This document shows positions 1 through 12,600 of a stretch of 64,000 bases of DNA, piece by piece. The notes below the pieces were generated by a model. The model was not told the DNA's origin. It worked only from the letters and a program-made list of their open reading frames with translations, and searched no databases. The position numbers and the translations under genes are program-made. Origin of the DNA: Maniola hyperantus (lineage: Eukaryota; Arthropoda; Insecta; Lepidoptera; Nymphalidae); NCBI RefSeq assembly GCF_902806685.2, contig NC_048560.1, positions 846,492 through 910,491 of the forward strand. The letters are read 5' to 3'. The first letter of the stretch is position 1. Each line of letters starts with the position of its first letter.

Positions 1-3000
1 TGATGTGTGAAATCATGATACGAGTAAAAACCTAACTCCAGAAGGTCTAAAGCGCTGGGCAAATCGCGTCACTTAGGCGTTTCTCCGAGAAGATTGCTGC
101 GATTTGCTTATCTTTTAAGCAAACTAAGTAAAACTAAAGTAGGTATAAGAATGTCGAAGAATTTGTAACAAAACGAACACTTCACCATATCTACTTATCA
201 TAATTCACTTTCAACTTTACAAAATTAACTGTCATTAACATTTTTGTAATAGATTACTTTCAGCTTTGACACTATCATTTTGGAAATACGATCGGCAACA
301 TTTTTTAATACTACTTATGGTCTAGAATTTATCGATCAGGTGTTTATAAAGCACAATAACCAGTTAAGTTTACTTCGATCATCTTTAACCATCAATTAAT
401 GGGATTGGAAGTTGCGCAAGCGCAAGCCGATCTTTCTTGAAAGTAGATATATGGTTGTTTATACAGAAGTAGTGTGGGTAGTTTTAAAAAAATGTTGTCG
501 ATCGGCAGAACACAAGTTTTAACGATTTAGGTTCAGCTTCAGCACTCCACCCAAAACCTGGTACGTATTGCTTACAACTGTAACAATAAGTATGTGTCAA
601 AGTTTCAGTTTTTCGAAAAAATGACGAAAACAATAACATATTATGTGACAATATAGATGAAGGAAATAATCTTTATTAATTGAAAGATAAAAACAAAGAA
701 ATTGTTAAAAAGTATAGTTTCATTGTTAAAAACAGTTAAGAAAAGCAGGCGGAACCTACAGAAATTAATTGATAAGAAAGAAGCAAGTTTAAATAGTTAA
801 AATATGTTAAATGTTAATATGGTAAAATGTTACTAAAGTGTTACATTGAAATAAACTTAAATCAAGTTGATGAGCATTTTAATTCTAATCAGACTACAAT
901 GCGAATTTAAAATCTGTGAAATCGCTAGAATAATAAGTAGATCTTGTTTGAATATCGGAAACGTGTTAGAAGATTATATTATAAAGCTGAAACTTTGACA
1001 ATTGACGCTTTTCTATTCTATTCTATAACAGCTTTCCACTCCTACTGTCTCGCTTTTCTACATAGCTATTTATTGCATCCACTACAGTGTAATAATAACA
1101 TAACAGATGTACACCAGAAGGCAGATAAGGTTTACCATCACTTTTGTTAAAAAAAATATAATTTTTAAACTAGACTCTTTTTGATCATTAGTATCACTTT
1201 CAGATGAATGTGATTTAATTAAAACTTGAATGTGTCTAGAATAATCTACTTTCAAATAAAACAATAATATTAAAAGTGTTACAACGTGTCATACTTGTAA
1301 GATTAATCTTATCTTTTCCTATCCGAATTTACTGTCATACCTAATCAGTTTTTCATCTTCGAAAACTTGAGTGAAGGAAAGAAATTTTTGACTATTGACT
1401 TTTATTCAACACACGATTAACGAAAATCTAGAGAATGCTTCTTTAAATTAGTTATTTTTATGTAGATTTTTGATATTAAACTTTTTATTAATAAGATTTT
1501 ATTCATACTGGTGAACCTTCTCTCATCTTCAATGTACAATAAAATATAAGCATTGATATTGTTTTATTAATAAGTAATCTTCCATGCACATATAAAACTA
1601 AAGACAAACACACTCTTGAAATCTTTTCGTATGAGAGACATAATAATGCTTAACGCGAAGAAACCACAACAGCGGTAAAAACATTGAAATGAAGACTTGA
1701 CAAGCAGAATTGACAACAGTGAACAACACGAGCAGACAAAGAAACACAAGAACAACACAGTTTAGAAATGTCTCAGCCAAAACACAGAACAGATGTCAGA
1801 AACGACAGAATGGAACATTTTTGTTTATTATCGTATGTCCATTTATATTTTTTGTAGCTTTTATAACTTATCGTGGAATTGGCATGCACCGTTAACGCTA
1901 TGCGTGGTGAAAGATTAAATTTTTATTTTGGAAATTTTAACGATATAGTTTTTTGAAAAAAAGTTAAAAAGGAAGATAAAGAGTGTGGTGGTCTTTATAT
2001 GTGCAGGGAAGTGAAGTGAAGGAGGGAGGGTCGGCACGAAGATTCGCTTGACACATTAGAAAAATATGGTAAGTGTGTCAATATACATGCAATCCTAGCA
2101 TGACCACCGCGAGAATAAACTTTCGTAGATGATACAAAAAAAAACTTTTACGAAGTGCTTTCGAATCTTTGAGTGAATCTACTATTGCTTCAGAATGCTT
2201 TACAGGTTCAGAATGTTCTACTGGTTCAGAGTTTTCTACTGGTTCAGAACTTTCTACTGGTTCAGAATGCCCTTAAATTCTTGCTGAACCGAACCAGCAA
2301 GAAACTCCGCGGTTGCTGTTTTATTGTTGGTTGTTTGAATTTTCGAAAATGCTTCGTAAAAGATTATTTGGGAAAAATAAGATTATATTCCGTGCTAAAC
2401 CATATATTTCGCAGTTTTTGCTTTATTTTAGAAAACCTGCCTTACTATTTAATAGATTAAGCTATTGCTAAAGCGAAAATTTGAGCCTATAGTTAAAGAT
2501 CATATCATCTGATTGCTTTTATAGCATTGTTACTTTAAAAGTTCCGTGCTAGCGATGACGTTTGTTTCTTTTATCAACTCCCACGTGATACTTCTTGGCG
2601 GTCATGCTAGGCCAACTGATTTATGATTCTGAAATACGTCCAACCTAACTGCAGAATCGAAGGTTACGGAACTATACTAAATTGATAGATTATATCCATT
2701 TTCCGCATTATGAAAAGGTTGGCAATATATTTCCGGTCCCCACCTAAGCGGAGAGGAGATGTGTGCGGTCGGCCAATCAGATTTTAAAAAAATCACGTGA
2801 TAATTTTTTCACGTCATTTATTATGAATCTCATTGGTTGACGGAACACACCTCCTCTCCTCTCCGCTTAGGTTGAGAACGGGCCTTAGACCTATCGATTT
2901 AGTTTAGATTGGATATTGTGTACAGTAAATAGCCTCAATATCGTATTTATATATTTCGGTGCCGTTTCATGTTTTGCAAAACGATGTTTTAGCGCCAATG

Positions 3001-3221
3001 ACAATTCTTCAGCTGGGCTGAGGGTACATAGTTTAATCAGTATCAAAAGGTGTCAATTTTGGGGGTTTTGTATGAAATATCTCCTATTCCCAATCCATCA
3101 ATGAACTATCCTCAGTCAAATTGTATTTGGACTAGCGCATTCCGCGCGGCTACACAAACAAGCTCCTCTTTTACTTGAGCTTGAGCTTGTTTGAGCTATG
3201 CATTGATAGATCATCTGTCAG
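1..3221. other. hnRNP L upstream intron, mostly unique AT-rich sequence
   Basis: No exon with RRM1/RRM2 motifs and no convincing gene is visible. It contains a short tandem run with a 15-20-base period (ttctactggttcagaa type) at about 2195-2270, and a foldback MITE near 2725-2885. Confidence 0.5.
2725..2885. mobile_element. Foldback MITE
   Basis: Inverted arms: CCTAAGCGGAGAGGAG at 2733 onward against its reverse complement ending near 2870, with further imperfect pairing (ggccaatcagatt / aatctcattggttg). Length and structure fit a small non-autonomous DNA transposon; superfamily not assigned. Confidence 0.65.
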
Positions 3222-3450
3222 ATAGATAGTCAGTCAGCCAGTCAGCTTTTCCTTTTATATATTACTAGCTGCCCCGGCGAACTTCGTTCCGCCTAACAGT
3301 CGATTAAATTTTTTTAAATTTTTCTTTCCGTAAGAACCATCCTCGTACTTCAAGGAATATTATAAAAAAAGAATTAGCGAAATCGGTTCAGCTGTTCTCG
3401 AGATTTGCGATGAGCAACACCTTTAGTGATTCATTTTTATATAATAGACT
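3222..3450 (-). mobile_element. Helitron-like remnants (two)
   Basis: 3222-3262 resembles the H1 family 5' end (tcag repeats, cttttccttttatatat). 3271-3450 begins actagctgcccc with a hairpin ggcgaac-tt-cgttccgcc, the 3' end of another CTAGT-ending family read backwards. Confidence 0.55.
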
Positions 3451-3478
3451 AGCTTACTTTTTCTTGTATATACATATT

Positions 3479-3570
3479 ACTAGCTTATTCCCGCGACTTC
3501 GTCCGCGTGGCTTTTAAGCCCCTATTTTACTCCCATAGGGGTTGAATTTTCAGAAATTCTTTCTTTTTCT
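3479..3570 (-). mobile_element. Helitron-like H1 copy, truncated, beside the hnRNP L 3602 acceptor
   Basis: Begins actagctta...gcgacttcgtccgcgtgg, the inverted H1 3' end, and breaks off within the T-rich tract leading to the exon acceptor at 3600-3601. Confidence 0.7.
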
Positions 3571-3601
3571 TTCTGTTTCTAAGTATTTTCTTTGTTTCCA
3601 G

Positions 3602-3685
3602 TGTCGGAGGATGTGAAGCCAGCACAGCGCAGCGCGCCGCTGCTCCAGTCGCCGCAGTACACAGGGGGACGCCCGCAGCCATACA
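3602..3685 (+). CDS. HNRNPL (sm): hnRNP L coding exon: linker between RRM2 and RRM3
   Basis: Acceptor tttgtttccag, donor aca|gtaagt. It begins with two bases completing a codon and reads SEDVKPAQRSAPLLQ... through a Gly/Pro-rich end, leaving one base. Vertebrate hnRNP L has a similar RQPPLL-type linker after RRM2. The other two frames either stop early or do not join in phase to the next exon. The acceptor lies just downstream of a truncated Helitron-like remnant (3479-about 3570). No RRM2 exon is visible in 1-3600, so the previous exon is outside the window. Confidence 0.82.
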
Positions 3686-6600
3686 GTAAGTTTGGTTCCC
3701 GTCTGTTACATTAATTTCACTTCAGGTGGACAGGTCATGCCTGTCGTAGAGGCGATGGCCGTTGGAGCCGGAAAGTCCTTGAGTGGAGACCGCGTTTAAG
3801 CAAGCGTAGTGTGGGACGCCCTCCAGCACGATGGACCAACGATATAAAGAGGCTGGCGGGAAGTGGCTGCATGAGGAAGGCTGAGGACCGAGTGTGGTGG
3901 CGCTCTTTAGGGAAGGCATATGTCCAATAGTGGACCTCCCTGATACAGTGGTAGTGCTGTAGTCTTATAAGCGGCTGGCCTCATGTCTCATATTCGATTT
4001 CAGGGAGGATAATTTGAGTTTAATTTTTTTAATTCATTATAGGTAAACGCTTGACCACAATCAACCTGATGGAAAGTGATGATGTGGCCTAAGATGGGAC
4101 GCGATTATGGTTTCAAAATTATTTCAGCCTACGGATTCGCTAACTCAGTGACTATCACGGTATAGCCACATTTATTTTGAATTCATTAAAGGTTTTCTAC
4201 GAAAAATTACTTTTGTATCACTCAGTGAAGCAGCAATGTAGAACCAACCAATGTCAAATCAACTCATTTGGCACTTTGGAACTTTTTTGGAAAGTGGCTA
4301 TCATTCAGTGTTAGACACTGAGTTAGGCAATCACCCTGCTGGTCTGGTTTGATGGAAGGCTTCGGCCGTAGCTACTGTGTGAAAAACTCGTTGATTTTTG
4401 ATAAACTTTACTTCTAGTTATAGGCCAATCAATTTAATTTAGTTGTTGGTTTCGTTTAGCTATTAACAATATATTTAAACGTAAACAAGCACCGTAAAGT
4501 AGTACAAGTAAAGATAATAGTTATTTTTTATGCAAGGGTGCAAAGATGTTATTTTGTCCCGAGAGTTTGTATTGAATTCCGAGCCAGCTTCGAAAGATAG
4601 AATCCTGAGCGTAGCGAGGAATTCAAAGACTCGAGCGCAAATAAATTTGCACCCGTGCGAAACACACAACTTTTCATCTCACTACAGCGAGGAAAACGCT
4701 AGATGTTCGATACAAGAGGCGCCACTACCGTGAAGGTTTCAATAAGAAGTTTCTATATTATTAGGCCACAAGTCAGGCAGTGAAGGAGGTTCTCACAGGA
4801 GGTTCTAATTAAAGAAGATTCTATAAATGATGAATAAAGTTTTTTTTCAGGTGCGTTCAGAATTCAAATTTAAAATTCTTAAGTACCCCAAAAAAATCAT
4901 TTTTATAATTCAATGAACTTCATTATATTGTTTACTCAATAAAGCTGAAAAACAGATTGTTTAATTTAGTTACCTAAATAAAAATAGAAATGAACTTTTG
5001 ATGAACTTTCATTATCACGTAGTATTTTTAATTGAAAGAAAAAAGTAAGTAGGTACGCAACCATAGACGCATAGACGACAGTTCGTCACGTTCGAATTTC
5101 AACTCGTACTTCGCGCCCTAGGGAGCAAAATTACCACTTTCCACTCAGATTTCAAAGGGCAAAAGGATTGTTTCCGAGCGAGTGAGATGAAAAATATATT
5201 TTATCTTTATTTATCAAATTTCATGGTTCTAGGCCAACAAGAAGTAACCAACAGACAGACAGGCAACAAAGTGATCCCATAAGGATCCCTTTTTTCCTTT
5301 TAAAGTACGGAACCCTAAAAAATGGCAAAAAAATATGTACATTATAACATTTATAACAATTAACAAAGCTTCCTTGTTGTGTACAAGGAAATTCTTGCTG
5401 TTTCACAAGACCATTAGAACTTCGTCCACGATACCTGGCCATTACCTAATCAATTCTTCCCGATTGGATTCCAAAAGTTTGCAGATACTTCCATTTGTTC
5501 GAGGGTGACATAGTAGTTAGGAGTTGGGACTTGGACCGATTTCTGAACTTTGTAGTCGGCGCTTTCGGTGCAACTTCAAAAAGTTGTAGAAGTCTTGCGA
5601 GTTTGAGAAAAAGTTCCTTTTGTGTAGCATTAAATACGTTTATAGGTTTTTGAAGTCCGTTGCGTAAGGCGCGGCACACACTGACAGAGCTCAAGCTCGG
5701 AATCTTTCTTGATAACAATTCATCATCATGATCAACCCATCGCTGGCCCACTACCGAGTACGTGTCTCTTCCCGGAATAAGATGGGTTTGGCCCAGTGCA
5801 TGCCTGAGAGAAAACTCTCAGGCATGCAGGTTTCCTCACGATGTTTTCCTTCACGGTTAAAGCAAGTGATGTTTAATTTCTTAATACGCACGTAATTTTG
5901 AAAAAGTTAGAGGTGCGTGCCCGGGATCGAACCTCCGACTTCCCTTATTGGAGGCGGACATCCTAACCACCAGGCGCTATCACAGCTTCTTTGACTTATA
6001 TTTACTAAGTCAATATACAGGGTGTAACCAGAACGCTGGCAAAAGCTAAGACAGGTGATAGTACTGATGATTACTGATATATGATATATGACATATTTCA
6101 TGACTAATGAATGAAAAAAAAGCTCTTATCATTTTACGGTGGGTTCATCTCCTAAGTAACTTAATTATTAATTGTTTAGTTAAGTAGTTAGTTAAGTTCT
6201 TTTTATTTGTCTAGATATTTTGCAAATGCTGTGTACACATTTTATAGATACATTTATCAGCCTGTGTTTGTCTATAAGTGTCATAGTTTGTGTTAAATTA
6301 ATGTATTGTGTGCGTTCCTAATAAATAAAATAAAAAATAAAAATAAATATGAATCCACAAAAAAAACGCGAAAAAAATATTAAAAAATCCTATAATTTTG
6401 TTAAAGTTTACGATATATTGCAAATAAAACATCTGACTGACGCTAGAGATCAACGAACGTTGCGTAAGTAGGCCACTCGAAGTCAATGCCACGTCATTTT
6501 TTTTGTTTTTTTTTTAATTCATAGACTAGCGCTTGGCTGCAATCAGACCTGGTGGCAAGTGATGATGCAGCCTAAGATGGAGCGCGCTTGCCTAGAAGAT

Positions 6601-9600
6601 GCCTATTCAGTCTTGACTTCAAGGTACCCATATTATAATTGAAGGGGAAAACTGATGCTGGAAGGGTGTAGGTGGGGTATTGACCCGAGTGTTGCACGCT
6701 ATACATTGCGGGTTTGAAAAATACTAAATCACTTAAACTATAAAATGAGGCAAATGGTTTTTGGTATTGGATTGTGTTTAGGTAGTTCAACTGGGTAGTT
6801 TAGGCTAAGTTTTTACTAGCGTTCTGGTTACATGCTGTATATTTAAATTTAGATACCATACCCCTTCCAGGTTAGCCCGCTATCATCTTAGACTGCATCA
6901 TCACTTACCACCAGGTGAGATTGCAGTCAAGGGCTAACTTGTATGTGAATAAAAATAAAAATAAAGATATTATTATTGTTATTATTATTATTTATTTATT
7001 TATTATTTAATTAGAACGGCCATAAAGCCAATTACACTAATTAAACTACGAGTACAAACTAACATAAACATACTTACAAAAATTGTTAAAATTATAAATT
7101 TTAAAACGTGATATGTCAGTCATTAAGTTTGTCCTTTTCACATTAGCATCTAACAACCCTTTCCTCGTATTATGTGTGAAGTGAGGCGTGTAATAAAGCT
7201 GATACTATTAATGGGGTCTCCTCGATAACAGATAACAGGAGTTTTGCCGAAGCTGTGCGCTCGTGCGAGAAATTAATGGAACGACTCTATGTAGACTTGT
7301 TTATTTTTTGCTTCGGCGAATGACTCCTATTGCCTTAAGGAACGCTAGTATAAGTCGCTTATCGAGAATCAACAGCTTGCTATTTTAAACCGATTATGTG
7401 GCAGCTGCAGAAGCTGTGATAGCCCAGTGGTTAGGGCGTCCACCTCCTTATCAGAGGTCGGGGGTTCGATCCCGGACACGCACCTCTAACTCTTCGATAA
7501 TTAAATATCACTTGCTTTAACGGTGAAGGAAAACATCCTAAGGAAACCTATGCATGCCTGAGAGTTCTCCATGTTCTCAAAGGTGTGTGAAGTCTGCCAA
7601 TCCGCACTTGGCCAGCGTGGTAGACTATGGCCTAAGCCCTTCTCATTCTGAGAGGAGACCCGTGCTCTGTAGTGAGCCGGCGATGGGTTGATCATGATGA
7701 TGATGATGAACGTCTACCCATCTTTCAATTTTAAAAACAGACGTTAATTCGATTTTCATAATATTATACTCTTCCTTTGGTTGCAGTTTATCAGGCGTAC
7801 TCAGAGTCGCTAATCGTTTTAACTCAATCTTAAGGAGCTCTGTCTCGTTCTAACTAAACTTAAGTAACGATTAAGTGACTCTGAGTACGGCAGTATGTCT
7901 CTAATACCCTTCATTTATGGGTGGGGTCACCCCCTCTCGCTTTTCTCCGTCGTTCCCTTTTGTTTTCAAATCGAATTATGTAAATTAGTGTGTACCAATT
8001 ATGTAAATGTTACGATAGAGTACATTTCATCGGATCACATTTAACTACATTTCCTTTGTAATATCTTTATCTATTCTATATCAGGAAATAGGTTAACAAA
8101 TTTCTAAAAGTGGAAACAAATCTAATCTAAAGTGGAAACAAATCTAATCTAAAGGTGAAACTATATGATGCCTTCGTTCGCCTGGATTTAGGTTTATAAA
8201 AATCCCGTGTAAACTGTGTCTACTATCTAAACTACTATACTACCTAAACACAATCCAATACCAATAACCATTGCCTCATTTTGTAGTGTTAGGGATTTAG
8301 TATTTTTCAAACCCGCAATGTATATCGTGCAAAACTCGGGTCAATGCCCCGCCTACGATGCGGCATTGACTCCGAGTGACCTACTTACGGAACATTCGTT
8401 TACCTCTGTATGTCAGTCAGATGTTTTATTTGCAATATATCATCATTCCTCATACGCATAGCTAATGTTTGGAATACTCTTCCGCGATCTGTGTTTCGTA
8501 CCAAGTATAATCCGAGTATCTTTAAAATAAGGGTATCTTCTAGGTAAACGCGTCCAAACTCATGCCACATTATCACTTCCCATCAGGTGTGATTGTGGTC
8601 ATGCGTCTGCCTATAGTGAATTAAAAAAAAATTACTCAATACACCTCGCTTTCCGAAAAAGGTCGGGTGGCGGCGGACCCATAATACTACCTCGTACAAC
8701 TCCAAAATGTTCATGTGGTTTCTTTTATAATAACTCGGCTCTTTCGGTCGGTTAAATAATTTCAGAAACACGACGCAAACGTATAAACGTTTCGCTATCA
8801 AGTGAGGGTTGAGATGAAAAAACCGGCCAAGTGCGAGTCAGGCTTGCGCACCGAGGGTTCCGTCCTACAGTCATATTTTATCGTCATTTTGCACGATAAA
8901 TCAAAAACTATTATGCATTAAAATAAATAAAAATCTGTTTTAGAATGTACAGGTAAAGCCCTTCCATATGATACTTGGTAAAGTTGTCCTACTTTATAAG
9001 TTGAAACAGTTGGAAATACTAATTATTTGTTCAAAACACTTCTTAATATTATTTTTGTGATGTGACCACAAATTCACGATTTTCTGATTTTTCTCGTAAT
9101 GTCTGCTATAAGACCTACCTACCTGACAAATTTCATGATTCTAAGTCAACGGGAAGTAAGTACCCTGTAGGTTTCTTGACAGACAGACAGACAACAAAGT
9201 GATCTTATAAGGGTTCCGTTTTTTCTTTTGAGGTACGGAACCCTAAAAAAACAAAAAAAATAATAGAAACATCGACGTTGCAGCGTTTATATTTTTCGTG
9301 AATGTTTTCATGTAAATAGTTGAAGAGATAGTGGATTCGTTTTTACACGAGAAACAGACGCAGTATACTTTTTAGAATGTTATGAGTTATGACATAGACA
9401 TGAAAAATAAGTTGCACTCTGAAATCGCTATAGAATCCATACTAACATGATAGATGCGAGAGTCTGTCTGTCTGCAAGCTTATCATGGCTCATCTGTTTT
9501 ACCGATTTGGACGAAATTTGGTACGGAGATAGCTTGGAGCCCGGGGAATGACATAGGATTTTGGTCCCGAAAAATCAAATAGTTTCCACGGGGTATTTTA

Positions 9601-12600
9601 AAACCTAAATCCACGCGGACGCTGTCGCGGTGAAGAAATAAAGTTTTTTTCTGAAATTTTTCCTTCTAATTAAACCTGTATAGACAGTAGATATAGTATA
9701 GAAAATATGTTTTTCATTATTCCACGTATAATACCAACAGTTAATTCAAATATTATGTTAGATTAGAGAAAACACTTTTAATTATTACTATAAAAAAATT
9801 GTTTGTATAAACGCTTGGAACGATTCGTGCGCTGGCTCTTAGCCTGTAATGTTTTCATGCAAAATGTTCGCTTGATCGTACAAAAGACTGACAAGTTGAC
9901 GGCGCGCGATGTTGTACTTTGGATATCGAATACCCTTTGTGTTTATATCTGACGCGTTAACCGTGTCGTGTATTATTGTACTCCAGTAGTCTATACTCTA
10001 TTGTACTCTGTTTTATGAGTGTATATTGTGTTGTGACTTGTGAGCATTCAGTACACAGGCTCTTAGGCTATAACTTTCGCTCGACCATACAAAAGGACAA
10101 GTTTATTGCGCATTTCGTTTTGATATTGTTGATTACCTATAGATTTTTGGCGTGTATTATTTCTTTATCATATTGCTTGTTATAAAAACTTGGATCATTT
10201 CTATTATTGGCTCTTCATCTATGTATAATGTTCGCTCAGCTGTACAAAAGACTGTCAAGCTATTTGCGCGCGATATTATGACAAGGTAACTGTTTGTTTT
10301 TATTGATGTTTCAGCCGTGTATTAATTCTTCTTTAGTTTTCTCTTTATAAACACTTTAAGCATTTCATTCATTGGCTCTTCGACTATATATCATTCGCTA
10401 GGTAGTAGAAAAAAACCTTGAGTGAGTTGCCCATTAAAAAAAATTGGCCATTGCTACTTCACCTTCGCAACCCGTTGAGCTATGTCGGCTCTGGTTCTCC
10501 TACGGCTCTTCTCATTTCTGATTTGATCACATAGAGAAAATCACTCTCCATCGAAAACAAATAAATAAATACACAATATTAATCACCGGTTACATATTAT
10601 TTAAATATACGTAAGTACAACAATATTACTATTATCACGATGTTATAAATCAGGATTAAACACTGTAGCGTTTCCGACTGCTGATGAATATTCATTATGC
10701 GTCAAAGAGATTTATTGAAAGGTTAGAGCGGCTGTTACGAGCTGTTGATTTATTCGTTTACTAGCTCATGCTCGCAACTTCGTCCGCGTAGACTACACAA
10801 ATTTTAAAGCATTATTTTATCATCTTATAGGTTGAGTTTTCAAAAATCCTTTCTTAACGGATGTCTGCGACATAATAGCTATCTGCACGCCGAATTTCAG
10901 CCCGATTCGTCTAGTAGTTTGAGGCTTAAGCTGTGCGTTGCTAGTCAATCAGTCAGTAGTCGGTTAGTCAGTCAGTCACCTTTTTCTTTTATATACTTAG
11001 ATTTTTTATTTGCCCGTGCCTTCGTAGATTTAGGTTTAAAAAATCTTAAGAACTCTGATTTTTCAGGATAAAAAAAGCCTATGTTTGTCTCCAGGGTGCA
11101 AGCTATATCTGTACCAAATATCTTCGAATTCGATTAAGGGATGAGCCGTGCAAAGGTAATAGACAGACGGACACGCTTTTGTATTTACAATATTAGTATA
11201 GATTTTATTCGCTGACGCCGCCCCGGTTTTTCTCGTAATATATCCGAAAATCCTTTCGTATACAGTACACGGCAGAAAGTAATGAACATCCCCTTTAGAA
11301 TGACATTTCGGCTTTATAGAGCGTTGTCATACCTATGTGACGTTTTGTCGGTCTCAACTTTAGAGAAAATGCTCTACAAATGTCTTTCTAAAGGTCGATG
11401 TACATTACTTTCTGCCGCGTGCTGTACGTTACGTTTCGTGTATGTTATAAAGAAGATGCTCTATCAAAATTTCAATTTCTAAATAGTGGTGGAAAGATAC
11501 TTTAGAGTTAGACCTAGACATTGTTAAACTTTAGACTCCAGTGCTGTGCGAGCTGAATTGCACTTTATTGCGTTGTAAAAGAGTCGCTATTTATGTAAAC
11601 GTCTTTGCGGAGTGAGTACCTGTACCTGAAGGTACCGAAGTATTCTGTGATAGCGTAAAAATAGTGAAACCACTTATTTTTTGTACCACATCGTCCTTTC
11701 TGTCGTAAGCTTTACGTGTCTTCGTTTTTCGTAGTTGATAATAAATTACACCGTCATATTTATTATGCTTTTAAGGGACATATTTACAAAGTTTTTTTAC
11801 CTAATTAAAATTTCAGAGTTTTTTTATTATATTTCTGAACGAATGATGGAAAATGTTCGCCTTACTTTCGTATAATAATAAATTATCATTATTAGTAATA
11901 ATGATGTACCTTCTGAAGAAGCGGTGATAGCCTAGTGGTTAAGACTTCGGCGTTCTAATTGGGAGGTCCAGGCTTCGATCCTGGGCACGCACCTCTAACT
12001 TTTCGGAGTTCGGATTGGCAGACTTCACACACCTTTGAGAACATTACGGAGAATTCTCAGGCATGCCGGTTTCCTCACGGTGTTTTTATTCACCGTTTAT
12101 AACACATTCATACGACGAAGTTGCAACCAAGCTAATCATCTATTCGCGAAAAGTGATATTTTTCATCTCTCTCTCCATAGGTATAAATTAGCAATTAAGG
12201 ATGTTATATCAAATTCTGCCTAGTTATAGTTTATACTTTAGTCGATTTCAGTTCTGTGTTCCATAAGTTTACCTACCTAGTTAGTTTTAAATACTCTGTG
12301 CCTAGTTTTTCATACGCATACTATGCCCGTGTGTTGTGGACATAATTCTTTATTATAAGTGTTAATTTCTCATTGGAGACTGCTTTGGTTTAAGTGTTTA
12401 TATATATATATACTATCTAGTTAACTAATTGTAACTGTTTGTCTCTATAAAATAAAATAAATTAAATTAAATTAAATTATTTTAATTACTTAAAACGCAC
12501 AGGTATGACTCGCACCTCTTGAACACTGAACAGGTACCGAAATTTTGACCTATAACCTATTACGATTTCTCACTATTCGCGTTTTCCCTCACCACCTGGG

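Noticed and set aside
2007..2068. Possible extra hnRNP L exon (acceptor gtgcag, donor atg|gtaagt)
   Set aside because: Good splice-like borders, but stops occur in all three frames and the phase does not fit the 3602 exon; at most an untranslated alternative exon.
7410..7490. tRNA-like head and its relatives (5940-5989, 11917, 20640-20701, 41378, 60320-60382)
   Set aside because: All continue into the same conserved SINE body with an atg-repeat tail.
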